From positions 11,762,501 through 11,826,500 of the forward strand of contig OZ005609.1 of assembly GCA_963930655.1 (NCBI GenBank): 64,000 nucleotides of DNA, given 5' to 3'. A model generated the notes under the pieces. The model had not been told where the DNA came from. It saw only the letters and a program-made list of their open reading frames with translations, and made no database searches. Position 1 is the first letter of the stretch, and each line of letters opens with the position of its first letter. Made by a program: the position numbers and the translations under genes. Positions 9,741 to 22,800 of this stretch are shown here, piece by piece. The DNA is from Myrica gale. Lineage: Eukaryota; Streptophyta; Magnoliopsida; Fagales; Myricaceae.

Positions 9741-12700
9741 CTGAAATATAAAAGCATGGCATGATTGTTGTTGTAGTAAGATGTTTTATAAAACATTGAC
9801 TCTCGTTGGTTTTATAATTCAACAAGTTCAAAAGTTCATCAACTTGTGTGGGAGTTGCCATTAACTGTTTTGGGCTCCGGCACAAGCCTAAAAATATACA
9901 CAAATCTGTTCCTAATTCAGCAAATAAAACCAAAACATGTTCCTAATTCAGTAATCTGTTCCTGTGCCGATACATGTATTTATACATCAACCGGACATCC
10001 TCGGTTCCTTTGGATCTCTATCCTTTAAAACTACGCTGTTCTTTAAAAAGCAGTAAAAACCCACAATTCCATCTAGTTAGTTCGGCAAAAGAACACAACT
10101 CCCAAGATTCAAACAGGATTTTACTGCCCCTCCAACAGCAGCTTAGCTAGTCATTCCAAAATAGGAGAGTCACTGTACATCTCCATATGATATAAAGCCG
10201 TGCCCGCTGCTCTCTAATCTGCTTGGAACACCTTTTCCACGAGTGCAGCTTCGAACTTCTTGTCGAGAATGTGGCAGCTTCCATGCCTCTATGCCTATTC
10301 CAAAAGTAGTACAACCACTCGAATGTTTTGGTGGGTAAAGCAGTTGTTGACGTTGTATGGTGGTGTGAAGGGCTCCCGGGGCCTAAGCCTTAAATAGGGA
10401 GAGGAGTGGAAGATATGAGAGAATAAATGTGTGGTGGACACTGGTTGGTCCAACAAGCTAGACCCCACTGTCCAAGCAAGGCGACGAAGCAGACCCAGAG
10501 GCCAATTAGCTTGCCTCCTTTCCAAGCCCCACATGAAAAGGACTTACCATCAACGTCTACTCAAAGAGGGTCCGCCCTCTCTCGTAGATTCAATGCATGC
10601 ATGCAATGTATCCAATTTTTTAAAGATTACACTTTTTATTCCTTCAACTACCCAATTCAAATCTCATTTTATTCGTTTCTTTTTTCATGAATTTAAATAA
10701 TTATTATCATTTTCTTGAATTATGTATTTTCTCAAATGAGGCTCTTAAGGAAAATGGAAAAGAGTAATTCATAAAGTTAATACATTTCTAATGACAGTTA
10801 TCAAGAGTCCTAACAACATTTAATTGTAGAAATAGATATATACTCAATTATATTTCTTATCTCTATGCTCCTCTTGGACGGTTAAATTGGTCTATTGAAA
10901 TCCTACTAGTCTTGCATGCGTTCCTTCAGGAAATAGAAAGCTCAACATGTCTCTGAATTTTGTAACTCATAATGTAGAACGATGTACTTTTTGCTCATCG
11001 CTATCAGGGATATTTTTTTTGTCTAGTAATATCCTTGGTGTTTGTATCCCTTCAAAGAGACTAATAACGTATTATGTTCATATTGGGCATATATAAAAAT
11101 AAATAAAATAAAAAATATCAGAAAGCCTGTCGTGCTTCGGTGATGAAAAGCTAAAAACATTAGGAGGACAGGATAAGAGTAGGAAGGTCAACAAAGCCAA
11201 ATCCAATCATCCAAAATTAGTCAAAAGCCCCGACCTGGATGTTCCATTGTATGAGCTGGCATATTCGTGCTGACTGCCAGGACTAGTGTTGGATGTATTT
11301 GTCACCTCTCCAAGACTTATCTAACTATTCAATATTCACACAGATATTTCAATACAAAAATCTTAATTATACCCCGATTTTTCTATTATCCGGCGCTATA
11401 ACCATCATAAAAGAATTAGATCGATCGGTTCTTTTTAAAACTCTGATATGTTTAGTAGGCATTAAATTAACTCTGTGTGTTAGATCTCTCGTCGTTGGAA
11501 TTCACCTCTTCTATGAAGATTTGCAGCCTTCTCTATAGACTTCCTATAATCGCTTTAAGACTAAAAAAACAATCAAATCAACACTATGCTAGTTGATTGT
11601 ACTATGCTAGTTGTTGGAGCTCTCTGCCATCTCCTTTCGTATTTTCGTTGATATCAATGTATTGATATTGATGTTCTTGTATTGCCGTGGTCTCTTTGGC
11701 TAGACCTTCGAAATATCGTCATCCATATTAATGGTCACCACATGTAAAACAGAGGTATTGGGCCACCCGCCCCACCCGTACCCTCAAGAAAAACATCAAT
11801 CATCTCGTGCACCATGTCGTGCTAAGCTGAACCAAGATGTTGAACTCGTCAATCTGACGTGCCCGCCACTTATCATTGCCGACAGCGAGAGATCAGTCCA
11901 AAGCAATTTCTTAGAGCGACACAAGAGTTGAGCCCTCGCTGTATCCGACCCCAAAGCCAGACACGAGGGCCGGCCTGAGTCACCCATTTCAAGTTCCCGG
12001 GTTTAGGTCGCACCACGTGTTCTCCAAGGACCCCCCCCCCCCCCCCCCTACCAATTATAAGATTCAACTTCTGGGGCGTGGCTCACGTGCATTTATGCCA
12101 ATTGAGGAAAAATCGGGGGGATAAGGTTTTGTGTAGCAAAACAAAATGTGATTGTACATAGCTGATATTAGAATCTCTATTTGGATAAATTGGCTCAGAT
12201 TTATGGTCTTTTGATGCAAGGTTCGATGCCGTACACTTGGCGATCAATGACTGGGGAATGCACACGTGTGAAGGAAACAAGAGGGGGAGGTATTATTAGT
12301 AACGTTTACACATCTGATACGAAGTGGCGTGAGAAGTGAGAATGTTGTGCTTCTGCAACCTTAAATGCATTTCGTTTGTGGGGGTAATAAAAATCTCAGC
12401 TGTCGGAGGGGTAGGATTTTCTAAAGTAGTGCAAAAGTGATTAGGCCAAACAGAAGAGAAGTCGAAAAACGAAAAAGAATAAAATGCATAAACAAAATAA
12501 ATGAACAAAAGGGTTTCTGAAAATGCTATACAAGGATCTATTTGCTAAATGGATCCATCGTCCAACTAATATCTCCTTAAGGATTATTTCATGAAGTCCA
12601 AAAGAGGGGGGAGTGAGCAAAATGGGCGAGGAGTAGGAAGAGGGGGGAGCAAATGTGAAAGGCTCGGACTTCTACTCAGACTAATCATAGTTATCTTTAC

Positions 12701-13345
12701 AGTCACTCCCCGGAGAATTTGTCAGTATCCCGGACCGATCCGTGGAGAACCCATAAACAGGGTATCAATATAGATGATCTACAGACGCTCTCTCAGTCCA
12801 TTCTAAATGCAAGTACATGCAAATGACCAGAGTCCCAGGAAAGAATGAAGGAGGACTTGGAGTCCAGATAACGTCAATTGTGAAGGAATATAGAGCCACT
12901 GGAGAGCTGAGTGACCAAAAGAATGGAAAAAAAAAGGGTCAACGTTTTTTTTAAGATCAGTAGCGAAAAGTTGATATGCTAATCACGTCAAATTAAGCTC
13001 TTGACAGATCCCTCGAAGAAAAATAGGTATTCTTCTGGTTAACGTTTTCCAAGCACACAGTACAGATCTTGTGGACAGTTCTTTCAATTACAATACTTCA
13101 ACAATCCATTAAACGAAAAAAATCCTGAATCACAGAGTTCAAAGTTCAAACGATGAAGAAACATAGAAATTGACAATTACAACAAATACTGGACAAGGCG
13201 GAAAGAAGGATAAAAAAAATACAGATCTAGACACGAGACAATTTACAAAAAAATAACAACAGAGCATCGCGCCAATAGAATATAAATACATAATCTGCTG
13301 TCTTTGATTAAACTCTTCATACAATCAGACCTGACTACGGAAGTC
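9741..13345. other. Intergenic, 3.6 kb, no gene identified
   Basis: Mixed sequence between two convergent genes. It contains a moderately GC-rich patch at about 10350-10600, another at 11740-12020, and a run of 18 C at 12031-12048. Short frames here have no recognisable similarity. The last 250 bases before 13346 are probably the 3' UTR of the GPX gene. Confidence 0.5.
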
Positions 13346-15411
13346 TCATGCGATTCCTAACTCTTTCTTGATGTCAGCCTGTATCAAACATAAAAATGAA
13401 ACAGCAATGGATGAGAACCCTTGAAGACAAGCAAACAATGGTGTGTGGGTGTGGGTGAAAGAGACACAGAACGAGAGAGACAGAGAAACAGAGGACGAGT
13501 AATACCTCAATGGACAAAGGAGCAGTGGTTGTGGCGTAGCGTTGGAGGACATGACCTTCCTTATCCACCAAGAACTTGGTGAAATTCCACTTTATTCTAG
13601 AACCCAGGAATCCACTTTTACTTGTTTTGAGGAACTTATAGATAGGTTCTGTATTTGGCCCATTGCAACGTATCTACATTGAAAAGAAAGTAGAGTTCTA
13701 TTGTTGAAAAGTGAATACAAATTGTAAAAAAAAAAAAACTTCAAATCGAGGAATAGGGAATCTCAGAAGCATCAGTGAACATCCAAAATGGATGGCATGA
13801 ATATCCACAATTGCATGAATGATAGTTAAAAATACGTTGTCTTGATCTCTGATTTTTTCTCCAGGAAATAAAAAGAGAAGCAATTTTTAGGACCACTGCG
13901 TTGGTCTCCTAGCTGTAGTAACAGGTTTGGGATGTCTGATCATATAGTCCAGTCCATTTCCAGGTGCGGTGATACTATTTACCCTTTTGAGGGTATCATT
14001 TTGCATTGCACACAACAAGACCAATTTCCCTCATCTAGTCCTTTACCCTCTGGGATTTGGTTGGGAGCATCAACTCCCTTCCTGAGGGCTTTTGGGCGGG
14101 TCCAATTGTAATCAATCCTTTAAAGGTAGCACAGAGATGATTATCAAATGTACTGGCCCATATTGGATGAGACTGGATCGGAAGGTTCTACACAACCATA
14201 TTGTAAGTCCAACATTGATTATGTAAAACATGGATTTGTTCTCTGCAAGTAATTCCAAGAAGCATAATTTTTACTGAGCCTTTTAGGGTTCTTCATATAT
14301 GGGGCTAGTACATTTCCAGAGTGTGACTCTTGTGCATGGGCGTGCATGTGCAATACTGATCTGTTCAGAAACTCCCATGATAATTGCCAAAGGAGGGGGA
14401 AAAAACAAACCGAATTACCTTTTGAAATATTGGATACTCAGCTTTGTATCTTGTGCAAGCAAATTGTTGGGCGTCCTCGCTTGTTCCAGGCTCTTGCTTT
14501 AAAAACTGATTGCATGGAAATGCCAAAATTTCCAAACCTGCAAGCCACCAAAAGATTTAAAGACGAAGGTAAAACAAATTATCAACTTATGGTCTAATCC
14601 ACGAATCTAGTCACCTTCATTGACAATTACAAACTAAAACACTAACGAAAATATCACAGGAGCCATTACAAAAACTATCCATAAGATCGGTGATCTCACA
14701 AGAGTTTCCCTTAAAAAATGCCCAAAAAACTGGAAATGATGGCTTTTACAACAATAATCTTACGGGTCTTTGACAAAGAATGAATCCAAAGCAGAATCCT
14801 TCATGGGATGTTCATAATGAATCATAAAAATATGAAAATCCAGCAAAAGCGATGACAGGTGGACCATAAAGTTCGTTTACATATACGGAGACACAAATAT
14901 AGACAAGGAGTAGATCCATCCATAAATATACACATATTGGATGAATCAAACGGTTAATACATAGGAACAAACCTTTGTCCTTATATCTGTTGTAAAGCTC
15001 AGTCAACTGAGTGTAATTCGTGTCTGTAAACCCACTGTTCATACCAAAATCAACAAACCAGACTTAAAAAAATTGAGTTAATTGAATTCTGACCTAAATA
15101 ATTTAAAAACCCAACAAAAAAGAAGCAAAGTAAAGAAAGGTGAAGAACCATTTGGATGCAACGTTAACCACAAGAAGGACCTTCCCTTTGTAGATGCTGA
15201 GGTCCACGTCCTTACCTTTTGCATCCTGCAACTCACAAGAATTCTTTAACGAAAGAGTAACTAGGCAAGAAAAAAGAACAGGAAGAAGAAGAAGAAAAAG
15301 ATGACGGGTTTCGCGATTGAATTGAACTGAAGAAAAAATAAAAAAGAAATACACAACCTTGACGGTAAATTCATGGATGCTTTTCTCCGTGACGGATTGA
15401 GAAGCACCCAT
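13346..15411 (-). CDS. GPX: Glutathione peroxidase-like protein (plant GPXL, GPXL5-type), 170 aa
   Basis: Minus-strand exons: 15411-15358, 15225-15149, 15034-14973, 14537-14419, 13673-13506, 13378-13346. All are GT-AG and the frame closes (513 nt). Plant GPXLs reduce hydroperoxides, mainly with thioredoxin, and relay redox signals. Visible: peroxidatic Cys44 in ASKCGFT, rebuilt across the exon 2/3 junction; FPCNQF (residues 71-76) and the active-site Gln79; resolving Cys92 in FACTRY; WNF at 133-135. Length is normal for the short, non-plastid class. The N-terminus MGASQS has Gly2 and Ser6 and no transit peptide. This fits N-myristoylation, as known for plasma-membrane Arabidopsis GPXL4/5, so membrane attachment is inferred. 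The residue after IR at 107 is Cys, where the family usually has Val. The gene lies 1.4 kb downstream of the HUA2-like gene on the same strand. Confidence 0.94.
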
Positions 15412-16848
15412 GTTTGCTATCTCAGACGCAAAAGGCCTTTACTTGGTTAGATTATCTTTGGCGGTGATTTATAGGGGTGTCCCTTTGAAACGTGAGTCCC
15501 AGAACAGTTCAGCGAAACTGCAGGCTTCAGAGTCCTTCACGCAACGCAGAGGATGAAGTTGAAGAGCTGGATTTACTCCGCAGCGGGTGGGTCCTCACGG
15601 GTGGTCTCTGATATTTCCAGCGATTTTCAGTTTTTACTAATCAGGGAAAATCACAAATTTATAGACCTTTTAAATTTTTTTTTATAAAGAAAAAACGCAA
15701 AAACTAAAAAAAAAAAAAAAACAAATACACTTGCACTTCGATTTTAGTTTTATTTTAATTCTATTTCAATTGATTTGACCATTAATTTATAAAAAAAATA
15801 ATGTGAATTGACTGAAATACCCTTCTAGACAATTTTAAAAAAAAATCAAAGAAAATATTAATATAGCATGATGTTCCCCATATGTAATGTGTTTCCCAAA
15901 TATCAATAAAATATAAAATAAATTTAACATTTATCAACATTTATTTTGATAACAAACGCACTGTTAGTCACTAGTCCGGAGTTTTCTAGTTTTGTCAGAA
16001 TTGATATTTGGTGCCACGTATTAAGAAACCACATATGTTGTTTTGAGTTTATAACTATAATTATAATTTTTTTTCCATTTTCTTCTGCATGAAAAAGTTG
16101 ACGTGGCAATGCTATTGCGTGTCAAGCATTTTTTTTTCTTTCCAACTGAAAGAAAGCAAAGGGGAATTCATCCCTCCACCAACGCCACGCGCCCCAACTC
16201 ACACACGAAGGGTGTGGGTCCGCTGGAGCCCCAACCACATAAATGTGGTCACTTGAAAAAATAATCCTCTCGTTGTGCTCTTGCCTTTACGAATGCAGTT
16301 TTCCCATATCAACCATCAGTGGAAGAAACACCTTAATACATATAAAACGAACTTCTATTCTTAGGTTTATTGCAACCTTTTCTCAATTTCTATGGAGGGT
16401 TTCCAAGAAATAGAAATACATCATACCCAAAATTTGAAAATAAAATTAGACGGGCAAAAAAGGGGATAAATGACAGCCCAGAGTAAGTCTACAGCTCAAA
16501 GTCTCTACAATGACCGCTCCGCCATGTGCAGTAGAGAGTACAGAACACATATATACAAATGGTGCAAGCCAACATGACATTCGTCTGTGCCAAACCCTCT
16601 TCTGAAGATCTCTACATTGCAGAATACAACTATGGCCCGGAATAAATAACAGCAGCTTTTGAAGCACTGCCGCCGAACCCAGAAAAAAAAAAGGGTCATA
16701 CCTAACAGTGATGAGAACAGCAATGAGAGGATTCAACAGAACTAATCACTGACCATGGTATTCTTCTGACAAATAAAAAATGAAACAAAAAACTTATAAC
16801 CATGGAGATATGACAATGTCATACCAGTTCGAATACCTAGACTAAAAT
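15412..16848. other. GPX promoter and leader, intergenic DNA, and 3' UTR of the HUA2-like gene
   Basis: From 15412 to about 15600 lies the GPX leader and proximal promoter. From 15620 to 16140 the DNA is very AT-rich with A/T runs and no gene. A more mixed stretch to about 16430 has ACGCCACGCGCC and CCACAT words. From about 16440 to 16848 is the probable 3' UTR of the minus-strand HUA2-like gene. Confidence 0.45.
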
Positions 16849-19800
16849 TCATCTTGGCCGCCAAAAGCTTGGACCTGAAATACACATGACACAACGAGAA
16901 TATTCATATCACGCAACAAATCTCTAGAGACAGTAGTAATACAGACAGCACAGGTAAAAGAGCAAAAAGTAAGAGGTTTCCAATAAGAACTAAATCCAAT
17001 AACTAAGACCCCATTTGGTTTCACTAGTTGTTACCATCCACCTTTTGGCTCTTCAGAAAAGGCATATTATCTTTCTCATTTTTGTCATTCTTTAGTTTCG
17101 AAGATTTTTTTCTTCTTCTAGACTAGTTTTAAAGCATAGGTTTTTTCTTCAAAGTGAGAAAGAAGAGTCACAGAGACTCTCTCTCTCTCCCTCTATCCCC
17201 TAGTTTTCTCTAATCCAGTCACTTCAGCAGCCCCTAGTACCACTCCCACCTTCCACCAGCTGCCCAACTCCGCTGGCACTGTGCCAGAGCCTCTTGCCAA
17301 CCCCATCCCAGGCTGATCTCAATTGCCATGCCAATCTCCCATTGCCTCTCGCCCTGTCCGCTCATACCACAACCCAAACAACAAAATCACCCCATACCTT
17401 CAACCGCTAGCAGCACTTGGCCATTGCATCATGCCACAACAAAATCACCCTTCACTGAGCCATCCCAAACAAACCCACATCAAGGGTTGTCCATAACTCT
17501 CTCTCTCTTTCTCCTTCTTCTTGTTTTCTCTTCACCCACTCACCTGAGTAGCCCCTGGTCCCTCCTCCCACCAGCTGCCCAACTCCACTGTCACCGTGCC
17601 AGGGACTCTCTTGCCATCCCCATTTCAGCCCTTCCCAGGCTGACCTCAAAACCCACTGCCTCTCACCCGGTCAGCTCATATCAAATCCCCACCTTTCAGA
17701 CCGCTAGCAGCTCTTTGCCACTGCCCCATGCCTCACCAAAATCGCCCCTCCTTGAGCCAACCCAAATATATCCGCATCAAGCCAGTCAATCACTCTTTTC
17801 TCTCTCTCTCTCTCTCTCTCTCTCCTCTCACATACGTCCAACCCATCATATGTCAGCGCCAATGGCAATTGGCAGCATAACAGTCAAATCCTTGCCACGA
17901 AACCACACCACAATCACACCCTGTGCTACTTTATCACATGATCAATCAAAAAAACATCAGAGAAAGGATGAGGGGTATATGGTGCTCCTAGTTATCTTTT
18001 CCTCTTTTTTAGGGTTGGGGTGTGGGGGAGGAGGAAAGCCATATGTACACAAACAATCTGGCGGACTAACAATAAGAAAAACACTAGATTTAAACAGACA
18101 ATCTCTCTATTCCTATGGCTTTCTTCAGGCCTTGGAAGTAGAGCAACCAAATGAGGCATAGGACGAAAAGGAGAACAAGAGCCTACCAACAATTGCTACA
18201 TATGGCGAGATTTGAACCAAACACCTACTGAAACCCCTCCCCTCCCCATCCCACTCGACCCTCTGCCACCTATGCTGACTACTACTTTCACTAAATAATT
18301 CCCAAAGAAACATAACACACCTCTGCCTGCCACTGGAATTGGACCTTCAAATGGAGGTCTATAAGATATGGCATTTCTGTGGTTCATTGTCCGCGGGGGA
18401 AATCTCCATCCTTGGCCAGGTAATCTTGTGGGCTCACATGGAGGGCCATCGAATGGAGCAGGTGCATAAGGCATTCTGCCTTTACTGGGATATCTTCGAC
18501 CTAGGTTTAGGGAAGAGCATTAAATGTTATTTAAAAAGGTGCCTAGAAACACTGCCCACAGAGCCTTGCTTTCAGAAACTGCACTTAGGAACCTTACCTG
18601 AAAAAGGAGGTGCATCATATCTCCAGGGGTCGTGAAGCTCATACGAGGAGAGTTTCATTCTCTCGTGGTTATTATGCATTCTCTCGTGATTATTATTATA
18701 AGAGTTTTCTCTATCAACATTCTGCATATTGTGGAATCTGTTGGAGTAGGAAGGTGGTGGGGCATCCCTCCGAGGCCTTACATGCTGGTCTCCCTGAAAA
18801 TAAGAGAACTGATCTGATGGTGCAGGATGAGGTGGTCGTATAGTGTATGCTTTATCTCTCAAGGTACCACCGTTAGTTTGTCGACCATTACTCGCTGGCT
18901 GTACAGAAAAGCTGCTACGAGAGCAAGAGGCAGACTCAGCCATCTGCATTTGAGGATCTCTAAATTCAGGAGAATGATAACGTATTGTTTGTTCAGCTCT
19001 TGGGGCAACAGGCTGCTGAACCACAGATTGAACTAAGTTGTCCTGCGTATTCTACTTGAGGGCACACAAAAATCAAAAGGAAAAGAGCACTTAATGAGTT
19101 CACTTAATCCATAGAAAGAAGGAAAAGGCAACCAAGAAGAGGGACTCACATGTGTATCCACATAGAGCTGTGAATCGACACCATTGGTGTAGGGATCAGA
19201 CATAGAAGATGGAGGGTGGACAGGGGGCCGAGGAGGAGGTGGAGGGGATAACGGAAGAGGAGGTGATGAAGGGGGCACATCCTGAGGCAGTGGGGGAGCA
19301 AAGGGCATTGGAACATGCTGTTCATATTGATTATGCAGGGTCTGAACAGCATTGACCTCAGCAACATGAAAAGATGAGCCTGTTTCAACTTCACAACAGG
19401 GAGCTACATCCTCCATTTCAAGCTCACCATCAACATCCTCCAAGATATGTCTATGCTTTTCGATTGCAGGTAGTAATTCGCATTCTTCACGTGATTCCAA
19501 ATTATGTTCAGGAGTGACTGCCTCAAAACTTTCTCCATCAGAATCACTTCCTTCATTGTCATCTTTAAGCATACGGGGCATACAAAACCCGGGAAGCTGA
19601 AAGCTTGAATTGCTGCACCACATGCAAATTCTCAAAAAAGAGTTGTAGCAAGTCTATAGATGAAACTAGAAGAGAAAAAGCAAAATCCAAACCTTCCATA
19701 TTCATCAACAAGCATACCCTCCATTTCTCTAACAGGATCATCTAAAGCCCTTTCTGTTCTTGAAGACCGCCGAGAGTAGGGACCAGCAGAAGATGAACCA

Positions 19801-22800
19801 CTAAGGGACTCCAATTCACGCATATGATGACGTACAATGGATTCTGGAATGATCTTCCTTTCCAACCAAAGTCTCAAAACCTAAACCAGAAAAGAGAAAG
19901 GACTAGAAGTAAATCAAATACGGAAGTACAAAAAAGAATATGAGCATGCAATTGACTATGAATTCTTTCTTATTTCAGAAGAATTTCACTTGCCCTAAGA
20001 CACTGCTTGCGATTTTCGTGTCCAATATTTCCAGGAGGAGCAGCAGCTGCCAATAAGCGCGGCAGCACTGCTTGGATGGCAGAAGGGTAGATACCACCAA
20101 CATCACCTGAAAATTCAAACTAAGTTTTAACATAAACGAAACCGGCACACCCACTTTGCATTTCTCTTATGTGGTTGTATAAGATGAGAATAGGTGTATT
20201 ACCTTTCAAACCTCTCGAGCACTGGGTAATAGAATCGACAAGGAAGAATAAATCCACTCTATGATGTAAACTCGATTCCATTTCCAAACTATATGTGAGA
20301 ATTTCCACCACCTAGTTAAGAAAATGTAGAGTACTGCGTTAAAGAAAACCACACGCCAAATGTTTACAATTTGAATGCAACCTATGATGCATTTAAGAAA
20401 GCCCATCGAGGGGTTAGTCCAAAGCCAATAGAGATACTGTAAGATGCATTTTATAGCCCAGTGAAGTATATTTGGTGAAGGTGTGCATGTACCAACAAGT
20501 AAACGTTGGATATATATTGAAGTAACGCAAATAAAGACCATGCCATTTCATCTTTATTAGGCAGAAAAATAAAATGTCTTTTTTTAGTCTTCCAGAAAGG
20601 AATTAATCAACAGAAATCTCTAGTTGCACTTAAATAGAGCGAAATTTAGAGTAAGAACGTTTATCTGACATAAGTTAAAGCTGACAAAAGTATTCAACAA
20701 AAACATGCTTATGCCATAACCTGTAAATAGAAGAATCTAAAAAGGCACAACCTACAATATCTCACACAACCTAAAACCCCTCCCTTAAAATACCAACATG
20801 CTCCAACCAAGCTATCATCAGCCCAAACACCAAACAAAAGGTTTTCATATAAAATAAAAAATTACAATTCTGCGGGATAAAAAAAGAAGATAAAGGTTTC
20901 AATTTGTGATAACATGTCATCCAATAAATGGCCAACAAGTATATTTTATGACCCCTAGAAAACAAAATCTAATGCAATACACATATCTCAAACACTAAAC
21001 ACAATCTCCATTTGAAATTCAGAAGGCCAAAAGGCATCCCCCCAAATGAAGATATAACTAAGTAGATTTACGGGCATTCTGCTCTACAATACTTCTTGTA
21101 AACCCTGGGTCTGTGCAGTGACTGTGTGTCTAAACATAAGCACATATGCACTTACATAAGTAGATACCCAACGAGTAGATTAAAGCTTCACGAAGTTTAC
21201 TCCAGCCACCCTCATCACTTACTCACACAGACAACTAAAGAAGCATTTTTTTTTAAAAAAAAATAACTTCTAAAAAAGTAACACTAGTTGGTAGGAACTG
21301 ATTCTGGATGGCTTATAATCTTGTTCTAAAATAAAGGCACACCATGCAGGGTTCATTCTATAAGTCTGAGATACCTTAATCATTATTTGCATGCCTAAAA
21401 CTATGCACCTCTCTCCTTTTCTTCCGCTCACAGATTTTATACAGAACTTACTACAAAATCTAAATCTAAATCAACTTCCGGTATAGGTCACCCAAAAAAG
21501 TGGCTCAAAGCAAACCATCACCACCATCAGGCATCATAACCACTGTTATGAATGCATTTCCAAGGGTTGCATGCAATAAAATAATTGAGAAAGTTCACAC
21601 TCCATTGAATTGAAACCATCATAGCAGTGGAATGTGAAAGCTATAATTTGATGCATAGATACGTTCAAGGACAAAGATCTAAGTTGGTCGCCTGTAAAAG
21701 GAGATGCTTGGAAACAACAGCAAAAGACCTTTCTTCATGTTGTCAACTGAGCCAGCTTTTATGTAGCTCTTGATGGTAAATACACAAAGTGCAAGCAAAA
21801 ATTAGGCCAATTGTTGTGGTTTGAGAGCACTCTCCTTGAAGCCATTAAAATTGTAAGCGACTCTCCTTGTAGGAATTAAAATTTAAGTGTAAATAGAACG
21901 AAACGGATCAAATAAGCAATCCTAATATCAAACAAAGGTAACTCCTAAGATTTCACATAAAGGGTAAGTATGCCATAAGATATTGCAAAACAGGGAACTC
22001 AAAAAGCTTGTCAAGCTTGAAAGGAAGTTCTACACCTGGTAATACGAAATTGTTTATTCTGTAACCAACTACTTTCCAGCAAAAAGTACGAATCTCCCAA
22101 GCTAAAATACTCCTTTGCATCCACACCTCCATTAGTTACCTTCCAACCGACTAGAACTGTCTAGGTTATCGTCCAGTTAATGCTCAACAATGAAAACCAA
22201 AGAAAACTCCACTGGAACTAACAGTGAAGTACATGAGGGGCCATATGGAAGTAGATGTAAGTCATGCTTAGCCATGATAGTCCACGTCACAGAAGATGAA
22301 AGTCATTTACAAGACCCTATTATGAACTCATGCAAAACAAACACCAGATCTTCCTACAATAGTGTCCTAAAACTACCCTCTTGACATGATACAGTGTACC
22401 TCCGATAGTACATTTGGATCCTACCATTGAATAGTTTTGCAAATCTTCCATATAGATACTCTCGATTCCAATCCTATGGAGAACTGACAAGTTCATTCAG
22501 GGCAAAAATCAAAGTGCAGAGAGAAAGTTCAAAAAACAAAATCTGTATCAAGAACCCAGGGTCCTTAAATCTCTAAGTTATTGACATAGAACTGATAAAA
22601 TAGCCATCTAGTAATGCATCAAAGGCCTCACATCCATTTTATCTACTTCTAGCAAGTAACTTCCAATTCTGAATTATTCGAACTACCAATAGCAATTTCA
22701 AATTTCAAATCTATGCCCCTTCCAAAAATTTCTTCGGTACAAGTTTACCCAAGATAACTTGATATTTCCACGTAATCACACCACATTCACATTCTTGTCA

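Noticed and set aside
17328-18161. 277-codon plus-strand frame
   Set aside because: It lies inside an intron of the minus-strand HUA2-like gene, in a duplicated C/T-rich block, and its product is low-complexity Ser/Pro/Leu sequence.
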